Source of the DNA: UBA1952 sp965246905
Lineage (GTDB): Bacteria; Bacteroidota; Bacteroidia; Chitinophagales; Chitinophagaceae
Direction of reading: 5' to 3'
Assembly (NCBI GenBank): GCA_965246905.1
Contig: CBDFFZ010000026.1
Location: 1 to 64,000 of the forward strand
Length of the DNA stretch: 64,000 nt
The translations under genes and the position numbers were made by a program. The notes under the pieces are model-generated. The model made no database searches, was not told the origin of the DNA, and worked only from the letters and a program-made list of their open reading frames with translations. Numbering within the stretch: position 1 is the stretch's first letter; every line of letters starts with the position of its first letter. Below, one piece after another: positions 50,539 through 59,760 of this stretch.

Positions 50539-51255
50539 ATGAAACCTGCACTCCTGCTTTTGATATTAAGTGCCGCATTAAATTTATCTGCTGCATCTTT
50601 CGATCATCTTCTATATTGCAGTTATTGAAGCTGATATAGATAGAGGCACCATCGTTGGGAAAGTCCAGATCCGGTTTAAACCGCTTTTTGATAATCTGGA
50701 AAGCATCATACTGAATTCCGGAAACCGCGTAATTGATTCGGTGCTGGAAAATGATACCGCTTTACTATCAAATCAATAAGGTAATCAACTGTGTGTTATT
50801 CTTTTGCGCCTGGCAATGAAGAAAGAAAAATGTATTATAACTGTACATTATCGGTTGCGGCTTACTTTGAAAAGCATTATGGCCGTGTTCTCTATCTTCA
50901 CAAATGGAAAAATATTATGTCGCCTATGAGCGAATAAGGCTGACTGGGAAAGATAAATCATTAGTTTTTCCAGATTGAAATCGCCCAACGCGCGAAGACC
51001 GGGCAGCTTGTGTACGATTAAGGTGCTTATGTACTTGCATCTTATTTGAAAGAAATAGAAAAAGAAGCCTTTTTGACTTGGAATATAGGATTACACTCAA
51101 AAGAATTGTGGGGCAGGTTCGTCACTACCGATGATTTTAAAACTGCTATGGAAAAATCCGCTAACAGAAACCTTTCCAGTCTTTTCAATAAAGGGTATAT
51201 AATATATTTAGTCTCTCAAACGCATTTGATATCACATTACATACAATTTATTTTA
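50539..51255 (+). pseudogene. Decayed M1-family aminopeptidase
   Basis: Fragments of a secreted M1 peptidase lie in order in several frames. A signal peptide MKPALLLLILSAALNLSA (50539) comes first. Then, after a frameshift, IDRGTIVGKVQIRFKPLFDN and LESIILNSGNRVIDSVLEND follow, like the N-domain strands of M1 enzymes. YERIRLTGKDKSLVFPD is at about 50915-50975. LVYD, a TAA stop at 51019 where Lys is expected, GAYVLASYLKEIEKEAFL and FVTTDDFKTAMEKSANRNLS end the series. The HEXXH active-site region is missing, with a large internal deletion. The gene is dead. Confidence 0.8.
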
Positions 51256-51258
51256 TAA

Positions 51259-51593
51259 AATACGCTCACTAACAGTACCAAAAATATAATAACAAGTAGC
51301 ACTGCGCGAATTTTTTAAGTAAAAGAGCAAGCTATATGTATAATATATTTGATTACATATGGTAGTATTTTCATGCAGGTTCACAGTACCTATCATCGCT
51401 TCCTGGATACGTTTTACAAAAATTTTACATCAGGACTTACGGTAATGCTATCCGTAAACATTGTAAGCAATTTTTTTGAGCTAATCGAAAGCCATAAGGT
51501 AGGCGCATTGTTCTTGCCATGGCGCTATTGGTAATCCTTGATCATAAAAGCAGGCTCCCCGCTGACACAGAAAGCTTTTCCTGACAACAACGA
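51259..51593. other. AT-rich intergenic region
   Basis: About 335 bases between the pseudogene and lgt. A 61-codon frame at 51349-51534 has no recognisable features. The region may hold further decayed sequence; I see no RNA gene or repeat. Confidence 0.4.
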
Positions 51594-52928
51594 TCAGGCA
51601 AGTGCTTGTATAGAATCTATATTTGGTTTTTCTCCATTCTTGTCCCTGTAAAATAACAATATGCCTGCGCCGATAAGCATAAAGCTTACCGCGATAATTT
51701 CTGCCTGTGTAGGATGAAGGAAACCCCAGTCATACTTATAATTTACCCTTATCTTCTCAACAAAAAAGCGTTCCAGCCCATTTAAAATCAGGTAAATAGC
51801 AAAGAAGTGAAAAGGAATTTTTATTCTCTTGCGGATGCTCCAAAGTATAAAGAACAACCCAATGCAAACAAAAGCTTCATAGAGTGGAGTAGGGAAGACG
51901 CCGATGGGCAGCACAGAGCAGTGATCGCCGGTACAACCGGGCAGCGGCATGCCTACATTATTTACATTAGAAGGATAGCACTGTGCATAGAGTGCCTGCG
52001 GCAGCCACGATGGAGCCTTTACGCTCAGGTTATGCAGGGTGCCGTCCGGCTTCACTTGTCTTGTATCACGGAAGTAAGACTCATAATATTTTACCGATTG
52101 CGCATATTTATCTGCAGTAGCAGGCTCCAGTTTACCTGTGCTTACATTGGTTACATAAGCGCTATTGTAAATGCCCCAGTCGCCATCGCCGGCAAACTGG
52201 CATCCGAAACGCCCAATGCCATAAGCGATCATAATTGCGGGCGCAGCGGCATCGCAAAGGTGCGCAAAACGGATTTTATATTTGCGGGCGAAGTACCAGA
52301 ATACTGCGGTTGCCACGATAAGTCCGCCATAAAAAGTAAGCCCGCTCGAGGATGTAAGCGACCGGATCGGATCGGCTATAAAATCATCCCAGGTTTCAAA
52401 CGCATTAAAGAGCTTGGCTCCCGCAAGCCCGCCCAGCGCGGCAATGATCAGTATCTCACCAATTCGCTGATGTGGATACACTGCTACTTTCTTAGTTACT
52501 GGTTGTGGCAGCTGGTGCTTTTTCTTTTCGCGGTAATGCATCCATACAAATAGTGCAGCCCCCGCAATACCACCAATTATATTTCCTTCCGTAGAAAAAA
52601 AATAGCCCATTGGGTTTTGAGAAATCGTAGCTATACTTCCTGCAAAATAGGCGGTAAAAATACCGACTACTTTAAAGCCCATAAACAAACCTGCAATTCC
52701 TGCCCAGAACAGCCCCATCGGCTTTGGCGCTTCACCGGTGGTTACATCGTCATGCGTAGGGTGCAGCAATCCCTGGCTTTCCTTACGGCGCAGTTCCGAA
52801 ATCATAGCCCAGGTAGCCGCCATGAAGCCCAGCGCCACCATGAAGCCAAAAGTTTTTAAAAGACTAAGCCATTCTGGAGGATGAATGCCAAACAAGCCAT
52901 GAATAAGGTAACGGAAATCAGGATACAT
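51594..52928 (-). CDS. lgt: Prolipoprotein diacylglyceryl transferase
   Basis: 444 residues, longer than the 260-290 of proteobacterial Lgt, as in other Bacteroidota, with an extended N-terminal part and linker between the first helices. The signature region AYGIGRFGCQFAGDGDWG and the C-terminal LERFFVEKIRVNYKYD are present. It transfers diacylglycerol from phosphatidylglycerol to the lipobox Cys of lipoproteins such as the BamD and cytochrome proteins in this window. It is a single gene upstream of which lies a nucleoside phosphorylase on the same strand. Confidence 0.93.
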   Translation of the reverse strand: MYPDFRYLIHGLFGIHPPEWLSLLKTFGFMVALGFMAATWAMISELRRKESQGLLHPTHDDVTTGEAPKPMGLFWAGIAGLFMGFKVVGIFTAYFAGSIATISQNPMGYFFSTEGNIIGGIAGAALFVWMHYREKKKHQLPQPVTKKVAVYPHQRIGEILIIAALGGLAGAKLFNAFETWDDFIADPIRSLTSSSGLTFYGGLIVATAVFWYFARKYKIRFAHLCDAAAPAIMIAYGIGRFGCQFAGDGDWGIYNSAYVTNVSTGKLEPATADKYAQSVKYYESYFRDTRQVKPDGTLHNLSVKAPSWLPQALYAQCYPSNVNNVGMPLPGCTGDHCSVLPIGVFPTPLYEAFVCIGLFFILWSIRKRIKIPFHFFAIYLILNGLERFFVEKIRVNYKYDWGFLHPTQAEIIAVSFMLIGAGILLFYRDKNGEKPNIDSIQALA

Positions 52929-52979
52929 AATCTGGCCGTAAAAGTAAGTAAGCCGCGCCGGGCGTTACAGTAGGAACTG

Positions 52980-53858
52980 TTATATTTTTTCGATAATGGC
53001 CAGCGATTGCCGGATCATTTTATCTATTGCTGCACCGCTATCTGCTGAGAATTTATTCTGAATGCGGTTGGCAACAATAGCGCTGATAGAAAGGCACTGA
53101 TGGCCAAGCAGCCTGCCCAACCCATATATGGCCGAAGTCTCCATTTCAAAATTAGTGATCCTGTGATCACGGCTTTTAAAAGCGGGCAAGGCATCTATAA
53201 GGCCGGGGAGCGCAACCGGCGCGCGTAGCACACGGCCTTGCGGCCCGTAAAAGCCTGGGCACGTTACCGTTATGCCGCTGTGATAGTTTTCTGTAAAATG
53301 TTTCCTGAGCCTTATAGATCCTTCTGCGATATAAGGATATATTTTTTTTCCGGCGAGGCCTATATGCCGCTCAAAAGCATCCAGCATAAATGTTTCTTCT
53401 GGATTGAGGTTATGCTGGTAATAATGCATCAGGTTATCCAAACCTATTGCGAATGAGGAAACCACGAAGCTATCCACCGGAATATCCGCCTGCAATGAAC
53501 CCGATGTGCCAAGCCGGATGATGGTAAGCGATTTTTTTTCATCATGAATCGTGCGGGTCTTAAAATCGATGTTTACCAGCGCATCCAGCTCATTGAGCAC
53601 GATATCAATATTATCAGGCCCGATGCCGGTGCTTACCACACTGATATTTTTGCCGCCGATGCGGCCGGTATGCGTAATGAACTCACGGTGCGCAGCTCGG
53701 TGCACGATAACATCAAAATATTTGCTTACATCGCCAACACGGCCGGGGTCGCCAACAGTTATTACCGTTCCTGCAAGTTGGTCCGGACGCAGATCCAGAT
53801 GGTAGATGCTTTCTTTAGGGGTAATGATAAGCTCTGAGGCGCCGATCGGAAAATTCAT
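52980..53858 (-). CDS. Nucleoside phosphorylase (uridine phosphorylase-like)
   Basis: 292 residues of the PNP/UDP phosphorylase family: VGDPGRV near residue 37 (phosphate site), SVVSTGIGPDNIDIVLNELDAL, RLGTSGSLQADIPVDSFVV, and NFEMETSAIYGLGRLLGH, which holds the Glu-Met-Glu ribose site. It cleaves nucleosides to base and ribose-1-phosphate for salvage. lgt follows after 51 bp on the same strand, and co-transcription is likely. Confidence 0.88.
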   Translation of the reverse strand: MNFPIGASELIITPKESIYHLDLRPDQLAGTVITVGDPGRVGDVSKYFDVIVHRAAHREFITHTGRIGGKNISVVSTGIGPDNIDIVLNELDALVNIDFKTRTIHDEKKSLTIIRLGTSGSLQADIPVDSFVVSSFAIGLDNLMHYYQHNLNPEETFMLDAFERHIGLAGKKIYPYIAEGSIRLRKHFTENYHSGITVTCPGFYGPQGRVLRAPVALPGLIDALPAFKSRDHRITNFEMETSAIYGLGRLLGHQCLSISAIVANRIQNKFSADSGAAIDKMIRQSLAIIEKI

Positions 53859-53912
53859 TTTTATCTGAGGATTGATTGTTTACAGTTGGTCCGGATATAC
53901 CGGTAAAAGGAC

Positions 53913-53943
53913 TTGTAAAAAAACAAATCATTGGCTACATTTG
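53913..53943 (+). promoter_or_regulatory. Promoter of tRNA-Cys
   Basis: TTG(T) at 53913-53916, 19 bases, TACATTTG at 53936-53943: the Bacteroidota -33/-7 pattern. The tRNA begins 33 bases after it. Confidence 0.7.
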
Positions 53944-53975
53944 CATCCCTGCAAGCGCAGGCATGCTTAAAGAAT

Positions 53976-54046
53976 GGTCGGATGGCCGAGTGGTTAGGCA
54001 CAGCTCTGCAAAAGCTGCTACAGCGGTTCGAACCCGCTTCCGACCT
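53976..54046 (+). tRNA. tRNA-Cys (anticodon GCA)
   Basis: 71 bases. The acceptor stem GGTCGGA pairs with TCCGACC and the discriminator is T. The anticodon stem CAGCT/AGCTG holds the loop CTGCAAA with anticodon GCA, and the T arm AGCGG-TTCGAAC-CCGCT is regular. CCA is not encoded. The T discriminator and GCA anticodon agree with a cysteine tRNA. Confidence 0.95.
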
Positions 54047-54051
54047 CGCCA

Positions 54052-54089
54052 AGAGCCGGTTCCCTGGATACAGAGAACCGGCTCTTTTG
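54052..54089 (+). terminator. Terminator of tRNA-Cys
   Basis: AGAGCCGGTTC (54052-54062) pairs with GAACCGGCTCT (54075-54085), followed by T residues. Confidence 0.85.
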
Positions 54090-54090
54090 T

Positions 54091-54729
54091 TTATTTGGGG
54101 CGGTAATACCGCTGAAGCGTAAGGCTGTAGGCAGCCGCCTGTGGCGTATAGTCGATCTCATAATCAGGGGAGCGGTACCAATAATCTTTATATCTTCCGC
54201 TGGCTGTTGATATAAACCCGCGCGCATAAGCAGGTCGCGGCCATTCCAGCACCTCGAAGTTATGATCCATCGCTATCAGCACTTCCCGCAGGGATACGTT
54301 TCCCTCAGCCGGAAACTCATTTTTGGAAGTCTGCGACATGTGGCCAAAATCAGCAACGAAAAAACTTGTATCACCATCCGGTAGAACAGTCTGTGCTGAA
54401 GGGCGCATGTTCCGGTCGAGCAGCACATTTCTAAAATGGCCGGCCATAATCTCATCGATCATTGTATCTGCAAAGAAAAATACCGGGCAATAGTCAAAAT
54501 GATCATTGAAATCATTAAGGGTTGCATTCATCACACCTTGAATGTCTTTGCGCACGCGCGGAAGCTTTTCAGGGCGATGCTCTGCCATATACTTCACCTG
54601 CCTTTTCCGGGTTTTTAGCATCACGAGTAATGCCTTTGGCGGGCGCTCGCCCTTATGTGCGTGGCGGGCCGCGCTAACTGAAAGCGGCAGCAATGCAGTG
54701 AGCAAAATGCAAAAAATGAATCGGTTCAT
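54091..54729 (-). CDS. Secreted protein of unknown function
   Basis: 212 residues with a signal peptide (FIFCILLTALLPLSVSAA). The mature part has a basic helical start, DYCPVFFFADTMIDEI and VLPDGDTSFFVADFGH in the middle, and an aromatic end YKDYWYRSPDYEIDY ... TLQRYYRPK. I do not recognise the family. It lies upstream of the DUF2723 gene on the same strand (84-bp gap) and converges with tRNA-Cys. Confidence 0.7.
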   Translation of the reverse strand: MNRFIFCILLTALLPLSVSAARHAHKGERPPKALLVMLKTRKRQVKYMAEHRPEKLPRVRKDIQGVMNATLNDFNDHFDYCPVFFFADTMIDEIMAGHFRNVLLDRNMRPSAQTVLPDGDTSFFVADFGHMSQTSKNEFPAEGNVSLREVLIAMDHNFEVLEWPRPAYARGFISTASGRYKDYWYRSPDYEIDYTPQAAAYSLTLQRYYRPK

Positions 54730-54754
54730 TAAAGAATAGCGTTATTAAAATAAA

Positions 54755-54784
54755 AGCGTCCTTCCCGCAAAAAGGAAGGACGCT
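54755..54784 (-). terminator. Hairpin between the DUF2723 gene end and the secreted-protein gene
   Basis: An 11-bp perfect stem: 54755-54765 (AGCGTCCTTCC) with 54774-54784. On the minus strand it is followed by TTTTATTTT. It closes the DUF2723 transcript. Confidence 0.8.
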
Positions 54785-54813
54785 GTAAAGATAATGGCCT
54801 TTTTTATAGCAGC

Positions 54814-57800
54814 TTAACTTTGAGGCACTTGCTGTAATAGCTGCGGACCAGCGGCTTTGAGGCGTTTTAGCTCTGCCAGTACACGATCCACAATAGCTTT
54901 AATATCGCTAGCACCACCTGTATCGGCAGATAGTTTGCTCAATGCACCTATGATGTGATCTGCGGTAGCATTATCACCCGCTTTCATTGCTTCGATGAAT
55001 AGCTGGTAAGAAACGCTCACATCGCGCTGTGCGTCATTAGCCGCCTGGCCTTCGCGGGCCTTTTCACCAAGGCTGGCAATGTACCGCACATCATTGCTCA
55101 TATTGCGTACCAGTTTCCGGCTAAGGTCGCTTCCTTTTGGTAGGGCACCTGCATGATAATAAGATTCTGCAATAAAGAGCGCCGTATAATCATAAGCGTA
55201 AGAATGCTCGGTAATCCCGGTCATCACACGATCCAGCACCTTAACCGCATTATCCTTCTGGCCGCGCTCAATGAGCTTATCTGCAAGACGTGCGGCGCTG
55301 ATACGGTAGGAAATAAACATCTGGCGGTTCTTCTCATCAAAATAGACATCATTCCGCTCGCCGCCACCCCAACGATACGTATTCATAAATAAATTGTAGC
55401 TCTTGGGTACATCCATATAGCCCTGCTCCGGCTCTGCCTGTTGTGCATTGGGCATAGCAGTGGGTTTGTTCATCCGGTAAGGCATGAGGCGATACACAGT
55501 GCCTTCGAGGCGCATATAATCCACGAGATCACCAAAGCCACCCATCTCCTGAAGGTTGCTGTAATAGAGCGGACGCTTCCAGCCGCCGGCGCCTACCATT
55601 GCAAGAATATTCAGCTGCGCGATGTCATCTTTCTGAAGCAGTTCTTTGGTGATGCTGAACTTCATCTCGCTGCTCGTATTCGCGCTATCGGCAGCGTACA
55701 TAATGCCGCTCCCTACCATGCTTGCTTTAGAAGGCACGGGGATCGAATAATTCTTGGTAGGAATATAATTGGTAGGCTCTTCCTCCATAGCGAGCTTTTT
55801 GCCTTCCACCATGTATTTGCAAATATCCACGAGCGGAAAGAAGCGATCCTGCGGAATCGCCGGTACGCCGAGCTGAGGTGCCATTGCAGCCGTAATATAA
55901 CGAAGATAATTGCGGCGCTCGCCAATGAAATCCTCGCGCTTCCATACCATAGGCACTGCATCAGCGTCATTGATTTTATAAGCAAGCTGCTCAATATACC
56001 AGTCGATGCCCAGGAGGCTGGTGTTAATAACGCGTACATCCGGGCGGATGCCTTCGATCTCCTGCGCAAACCAGAGCGGGTAGGTTTCATTATCACCAAA
56101 GGTGAATAGCACTGCATTCTTATCAAGACTCATCAGTGTGTTATAAGCTGTTGCCTCGGCAAGGGTTTTCTTAGAGCGGTTGTGGTCATCCCATTCCTTT
56201 GCTGCCATGAGTACAGGCACGGCCAGCAGTGAAATGCCAATAACCCCGAAGGCTGCTGCGGGGCCGCTGGCAGCTTTTTTGATCCACTCATAAAGCATCA
56301 ATACCCCGAGCCCTATCCATATAGCGAAAGCGTAGGTGCAGCCCGCAAAGGCATAATCCCGCTCACGTGGCTGTAGCGGCGGCATATTCAGATATATGCC
56401 TATGGCAATGCCGGTAAAGAAGAAGAGCAGGCCTATGACAATTCCATCTTTTTTACTCCGGTTAAACTGGTAAACCATCCCGAATATACCTAGGATAAGT
56501 GGCAGGAAATAGAGTTCATTCCGTGCTCCGTTATTCACATATCCATCAGCCATCTTGCTCATATCGCCGCGGCCCAGCATCTTGTCTATAAAGCCAATGC
56601 CCGACACCCAATTGCCATCTTTTCCTCCTCCCTGGCCTTCAAAATCATTCTGCCTGCCTGCATAGTTCCACATGAAATAACGCCACCACATCCAGTTCAT
56701 CTGGTAGCCGAAAAAGTAAGAGAGATTATCACCGGAGGTAGGCCGGTCGTCGCCTTCAATGCCCAGGTATTGCTTGTAGAAATTTACGTGCTGCGGGTCA
56801 TTACTATCGTAGATACGTGGGAAGAGCCGGCACTTTTCAGGATCAAAAATATATTTAGGCTTTTTGCCTACTACTTCATAAAAATCTTTGCCATCGGCAG
56901 TTTTGCTTTTTGCATAACGATTGCCTTTGCTTTCGATAGCCTGCAGCTGTGCATCAAAATCAGGACCGTAAAGCAGCGGCTGTTCTCCGAATTGTTCGCG
57001 CTGCACGTAGGAGACAAGGCTGAGCGTATTATCCGGGTTGGTCATATCAATTGGCACATCTGCGCGCGAGCGGATAATAGGCACGATGTAACTGGAGAAG
57101 CCGATCATGATAAAGATGATGCACAGGATGCCTGTATGCGCCATATACCAGCCTTTTTTTCTGGAAATAATGAGCATTGCAACCGTTGCGCCTATCAGCA
57201 GCGCCATGCCAAACAGCGCACCGGTATCGAAAGGAAGATGAAAATCGTTTACAAACAGGACATCAAACTTGGAGGCAATAATTGTAACGCCCTGAATAAT
57301 GCCGAACTGAACCAGCGCAAGGCACGCTACGCCAACAAAGAAGGCAATGATCGTACCGCCAACAGTAGCATTATACCTGCGAAAATAATATACCATTGCA
57401 ATAACCGGGATGGTAAGAAGATTCAATAAATGGACGCCGATAGAAAGACCTACCAGGTAGGCGATCAGCAGCAGCCAGCGGTCGGCATGAGGCCTGTCGG
57501 CTACATGCTCCCACTTAAAGATAGCCCAGAAAGAAACCGCAGTAAAAAGAGAAGACGTTGCATAAACTTCCGCCTCAACAGCTGAAAACCAGAAAGTATC
57601 TGAAAAAGTATAGGCCAGCGCACCTACAACTCCGGCGCCTATGATTAAAATTTTCTGCACGGTTTCCGGCTCTGTAACCGGGCTCAGGAGCTTTTTGGCA
57701 AAATGAGTGATTGTCCAGAAAAGGAAAAGGATGGTAAGCCCGCTTGCAATGGCCGACCATGCATTGATCATTGGGGCAATGTTCTTTACATTGCTGCCTG

Positions 57801-57999
57801 CCAGCATACCAAACATACGCTGCATCAGCATGAACAATGGCGCTCCCGGCGAGTGGCCAACTTCGATCTTATTGGCACAGGAGATAAACTCACCACAATC
57901 CCAGAAGGATCCGGTAGCTTCCATAGTCATAAGGTATACAAGGGTAGCTATGCCGCCAATGATCCAGCCGGCAAGGTTATTGATTTTACGAAAATTCAT
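54814..57999 (-). CDS. DUF2723 multi-spanning membrane protein (O-mannosyltransferase-like)
   Basis: 1061 residues. The N-terminal 250 residues are the DUF2723 domain, with FWDCGEFISCANKIEVGHSPGAPLFMLM near residue 33, where the acidic DCGE and the HSPGAP motif recall GT-C glycosyltransferases with an acidic loop. Many membrane helices follow up to about 610 and then a large soluble C-terminal part with helical repeats. Human TMEM260 belongs to the same family and is an O-mannosyltransferase, so protein O-glycosylation in the periplasm is plausible. It is a single-gene unit with its own terminator. Confidence 0.88.
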   Translation of the reverse strand: MNFRKINNLAGWIIGGIATLVYLMTMEATGSFWDCGEFISCANKIEVGHSPGAPLFMLMQRMFGMLAGSNVKNIAPMINAWSAIASGLTILFLFWTITHFAKKLLSPVTEPETVQKILIIGAGVVGALAYTFSDTFWFSAVEAEVYATSSLFTAVSFWAIFKWEHVADRPHADRWLLLIAYLVGLSIGVHLLNLLTIPVIAMVYYFRRYNATVGGTIIAFFVGVACLALVQFGIIQGVTIIASKFDVLFVNDFHLPFDTGALFGMALLIGATVAMLIISRKKGWYMAHTGILCIIFIMIGFSSYIVPIIRSRADVPIDMTNPDNTLSLVSYVQREQFGEQPLLYGPDFDAQLQAIESKGNRYAKSKTADGKDFYEVVGKKPKYIFDPEKCRLFPRIYDSNDPQHVNFYKQYLGIEGDDRPTSGDNLSYFFGYQMNWMWWRYFMWNYAGRQNDFEGQGGGKDGNWVSGIGFIDKMLGRGDMSKMADGYVNNGARNELYFLPLILGIFGMVYQFNRSKKDGIVIGLLFFFTGIAIGIYLNMPPLQPRERDYAFAGCTYAFAIWIGLGVLMLYEWIKKAASGPAAAFGVIGISLLAVPVLMAAKEWDDHNRSKKTLAEATAYNTLMSLDKNAVLFTFGDNETYPLWFAQEIEGIRPDVRVINTSLLGIDWYIEQLAYKINDADAVPMVWKREDFIGERRNYLRYITAAMAPQLGVPAIPQDRFFPLVDICKYMVEGKKLAMEEEPTNYIPTKNYSIPVPSKASMVGSGIMYAADSANTSSEMKFSITKELLQKDDIAQLNILAMVGAGGWKRPLYYSNLQEMGGFGDLVDYMRLEGTVYRLMPYRMNKPTAMPNAQQAEPEQGYMDVPKSYNLFMNTYRWGGGERNDVYFDEKNRQMFISYRISAARLADKLIERGQKDNAVKVLDRVMTGITEHSYAYDYTALFIAESYYHAGALPKGSDLSRKLVRNMSNDVRYIASLGEKAREGQAANDAQRDVSVSYQLFIEAMKAGDNATADHIIGALSKLSADTGGASDIKAIVDRVLAELKRLKAAGPQLLQQVPQS

Positions 58000-58154
58000 G
58001 CAGCAATATTGATTCGAGGCAGCAAAAAAAAGAAAAATAAGGGGTTATGCAAATCTTTATAAGCATCAATCTTTGTATTAACACATATTAGCAGGCTTTT
58101 TAGGAAGGAATTAACGGCAAATGGATGTTGGTGTCACCCTTCAGGGGCAAATAA

Positions 58155-58182
58155 AAATGGCGGACAATGCTGTCCGCCATTT
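58155..58182 (-). terminator. Terminator of the IPExxxVDY gene
   Basis: AAATGGCGGACA (58155-58166), loop ATGC, and its perfect complement at 58171-58182. T-rich sequence follows on the minus strand. Confidence 0.85.
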
Positions 58183-58202
58183 CTAATTTTGTTTAATGCT
58201 GC

Positions 58203-58640
58203 TTAAACCAGCAGATTTGCGATGCTCTTTAATTTCTCTGGCGCTAAAATTTTTGCCATTTGCACTTCGGGCATCTGCTTTAAAAATTCGGTGATGTGCT
58301 GGGCATGATTGCCGGGCGCTGCACTTTGAATCATCCAGAGATAATCCAGGTTTTTAACTTCCGGCAGAAGATTCTGCTTATCGCTTTTGAGCTTATACAG
58401 CAGATATCGCGCTCCATTCAGCGGTACGCAATATTGGTAAATCGCATAATAATTCTGGTGCTCTTTCGTCGTCTGCATACAAATATCCAGCTCCGGCTCG
58501 CGGCTGAAATTCATATCAAAATGCTCATTGAGCATCCAGCAGAAATAATAAGCAGGCATGGGGCTTACTATGCCAATAAGGGCGGCCTCTGAGAAAAATT
58601 CTTCTTGCATAGCGGCAATATTTAAAGTCAGTTTAGGCAT
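58203..58640 (-). CDS. IPExxxVDY family protein
   Basis: 145 residues of a small family found in Bacteroidota and named after a motif that here reads LPEVKNLDYLWMI (residues 90-102 approximately). The N-terminus EEFFSEAALIGIVSPMPAYYFCWMLN and the end PEVQMAKILAPEKLKSIANLLV also match. Function is unknown; the family is often near pyruvate kinase or ribosomal genes, which are not adjacent here. A divergent slipin gene lies upstream. Confidence 0.82.
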   Translation of the reverse strand: MPKLTLNIAAMQEEFFSEAALIGIVSPMPAYYFCWMLNEHFDMNFSREPELDICMQTTKEHQNYYAIYQYCVPLNGARYLLYKLKSDKQNLLPEVKNLDYLWMIQSAAPGNHAQHITEFLKQMPEVQMAKILAPEKLKSIANLLV

Positions 58641-58730
58641 AACCGCTGTGTTTTAAAGTCCGGGAGTTAAAATAGGACGATAAAAGTCGGGTATGTTTAC
58701 TTATTTCGCAACTGGTAAATCACTTTTATT

Positions 58731-59654
58731 ATGAGCACTTATATAATCCTCGGAGTCATAGTCATCTTACTCTTTTTTTGTCTCGCATCGGTGCAGCAAG
58801 GCACTGTTGCGGTTATTACAGTCTTCGGTAAGTATAAGCGGGTATTGCGTCCCGGCCTTAATTTCCGTGTTCCTTTCGTTGAGACTATCTTCCGGAGAAT
58901 CTCATACCAAAATCGTTCCATAGAATTAAAATTTCAAGCGATCACCCAGGATCAGGCCAATGTAAACTTCAGTGCTATGATGCTTTACTCCGTCTTAAAT
59001 CAGGAAACTGAGACCATTAAAAATGTCGCTTTTAAATTTATGGATGAACGCTCCTTTACCCAGGCGCTTATCCGGTCTGTAGAAGGTGCTGTCCGTGCAT
59101 TCGTAGCTACTAAAAAACAGAGCGAAGTGCTGCTGCTGCGCAATGAGATCATTAAGCACGTAAAAGAGCAGCTCGATGTACAGCTCGAGGAATGGGGCTA
59201 CCACCTTATCGACATCCAGATCAATGACATTACATTCGATGAAGCCATTATGCGCTCGATGGCGCAGGTTGTTGCCTCCAACAACTTAAAAGCTGCTGCC
59301 GAGAATGAAGGCCAGGCACTTCTTATTACTAAAACTAAAGCCGCCGAGGCGGAAGGTAATGCCATCAAGATATCTGCAGAGGCAGAGCGGCAGGCAGCGC
59401 AATTGAGAGGGCAGGGCGTTGCGCTTTTCCGGGAAGAAGTGGCCCGCGGTATGGCAGTTGCCGCAAAGGAAATGGAAAGCGCCAACCTCGATGCCTCATT
59501 CATCCTGTTTTCTATGTGGACGGACGCCATCAAGCATTTTGCGGAAAACGGCAAAGGCAACACCATCTTCCTCGATGGCTCTAACGACAACCTCAACCAC
59601 ACCATGCGCCAGATGATGAGCATGATGAAGGAAGATAACTTCAAGGCGAAATAA
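58731..59654 (+). CDS. SPFH/band-7 (slipin or stomatin-like) membrane protein
   Basis: 307 residues with an N-terminal membrane anchor (YIILGVIVILLFFCLASV), the band-7 domain (GTVAVITVFGKYKRVLRPGLNFRVPFVE), and a C-terminal Ala/Glu-rich coiled coil (AAENEGQALLITKTKAAEAEGNAIKISAEAERQAAQL). Such proteins form large membrane-bound assemblies. No NfeD partner is adjacent. The next gene encodes a DUF58 protein on the same strand after about 105 bp. Confidence 0.9.
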   Translation: MSTYIILGVIVILLFFCLASVQQGTVAVITVFGKYKRVLRPGLNFRVPFVETIFRRISYQNRSIELKFQAITQDQANVNFSAMMLYSVLNQETETIKNVAFKFMDERSFTQALIRSVEGAVRAFVATKKQSEVLLLRNEIIKHVKEQLDVQLEEWGYHLIDIQINDITFDEAIMRSMAQVVASNNLKAAAENEGQALLITKTKAAEAEGNAIKISAEAERQAAQLRGQGVALFREEVARGMAVAAKEMESANLDASFILFSMWTDAIKHFAENGKGNTIFLDGSNDNLNHTMRQMMSMMKEDNFKAK

Positions 59655-59760
59655 ATTCCGATTTACCAATACCCAAACCATAGTGGCGTTGCACTGCAAC
59701 GTTTCTATATAAACTGTCCCTGTTTCAAACCCGGCCGGCATTTTAACGTAATGGCTTATC

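Noticed and set aside
51349..51534. 61-codon open frame after the M1 pseudogene
   Set aside because: No recognisable motif, AT-rich surroundings and no promoter; it is probably chance or decayed sequence.
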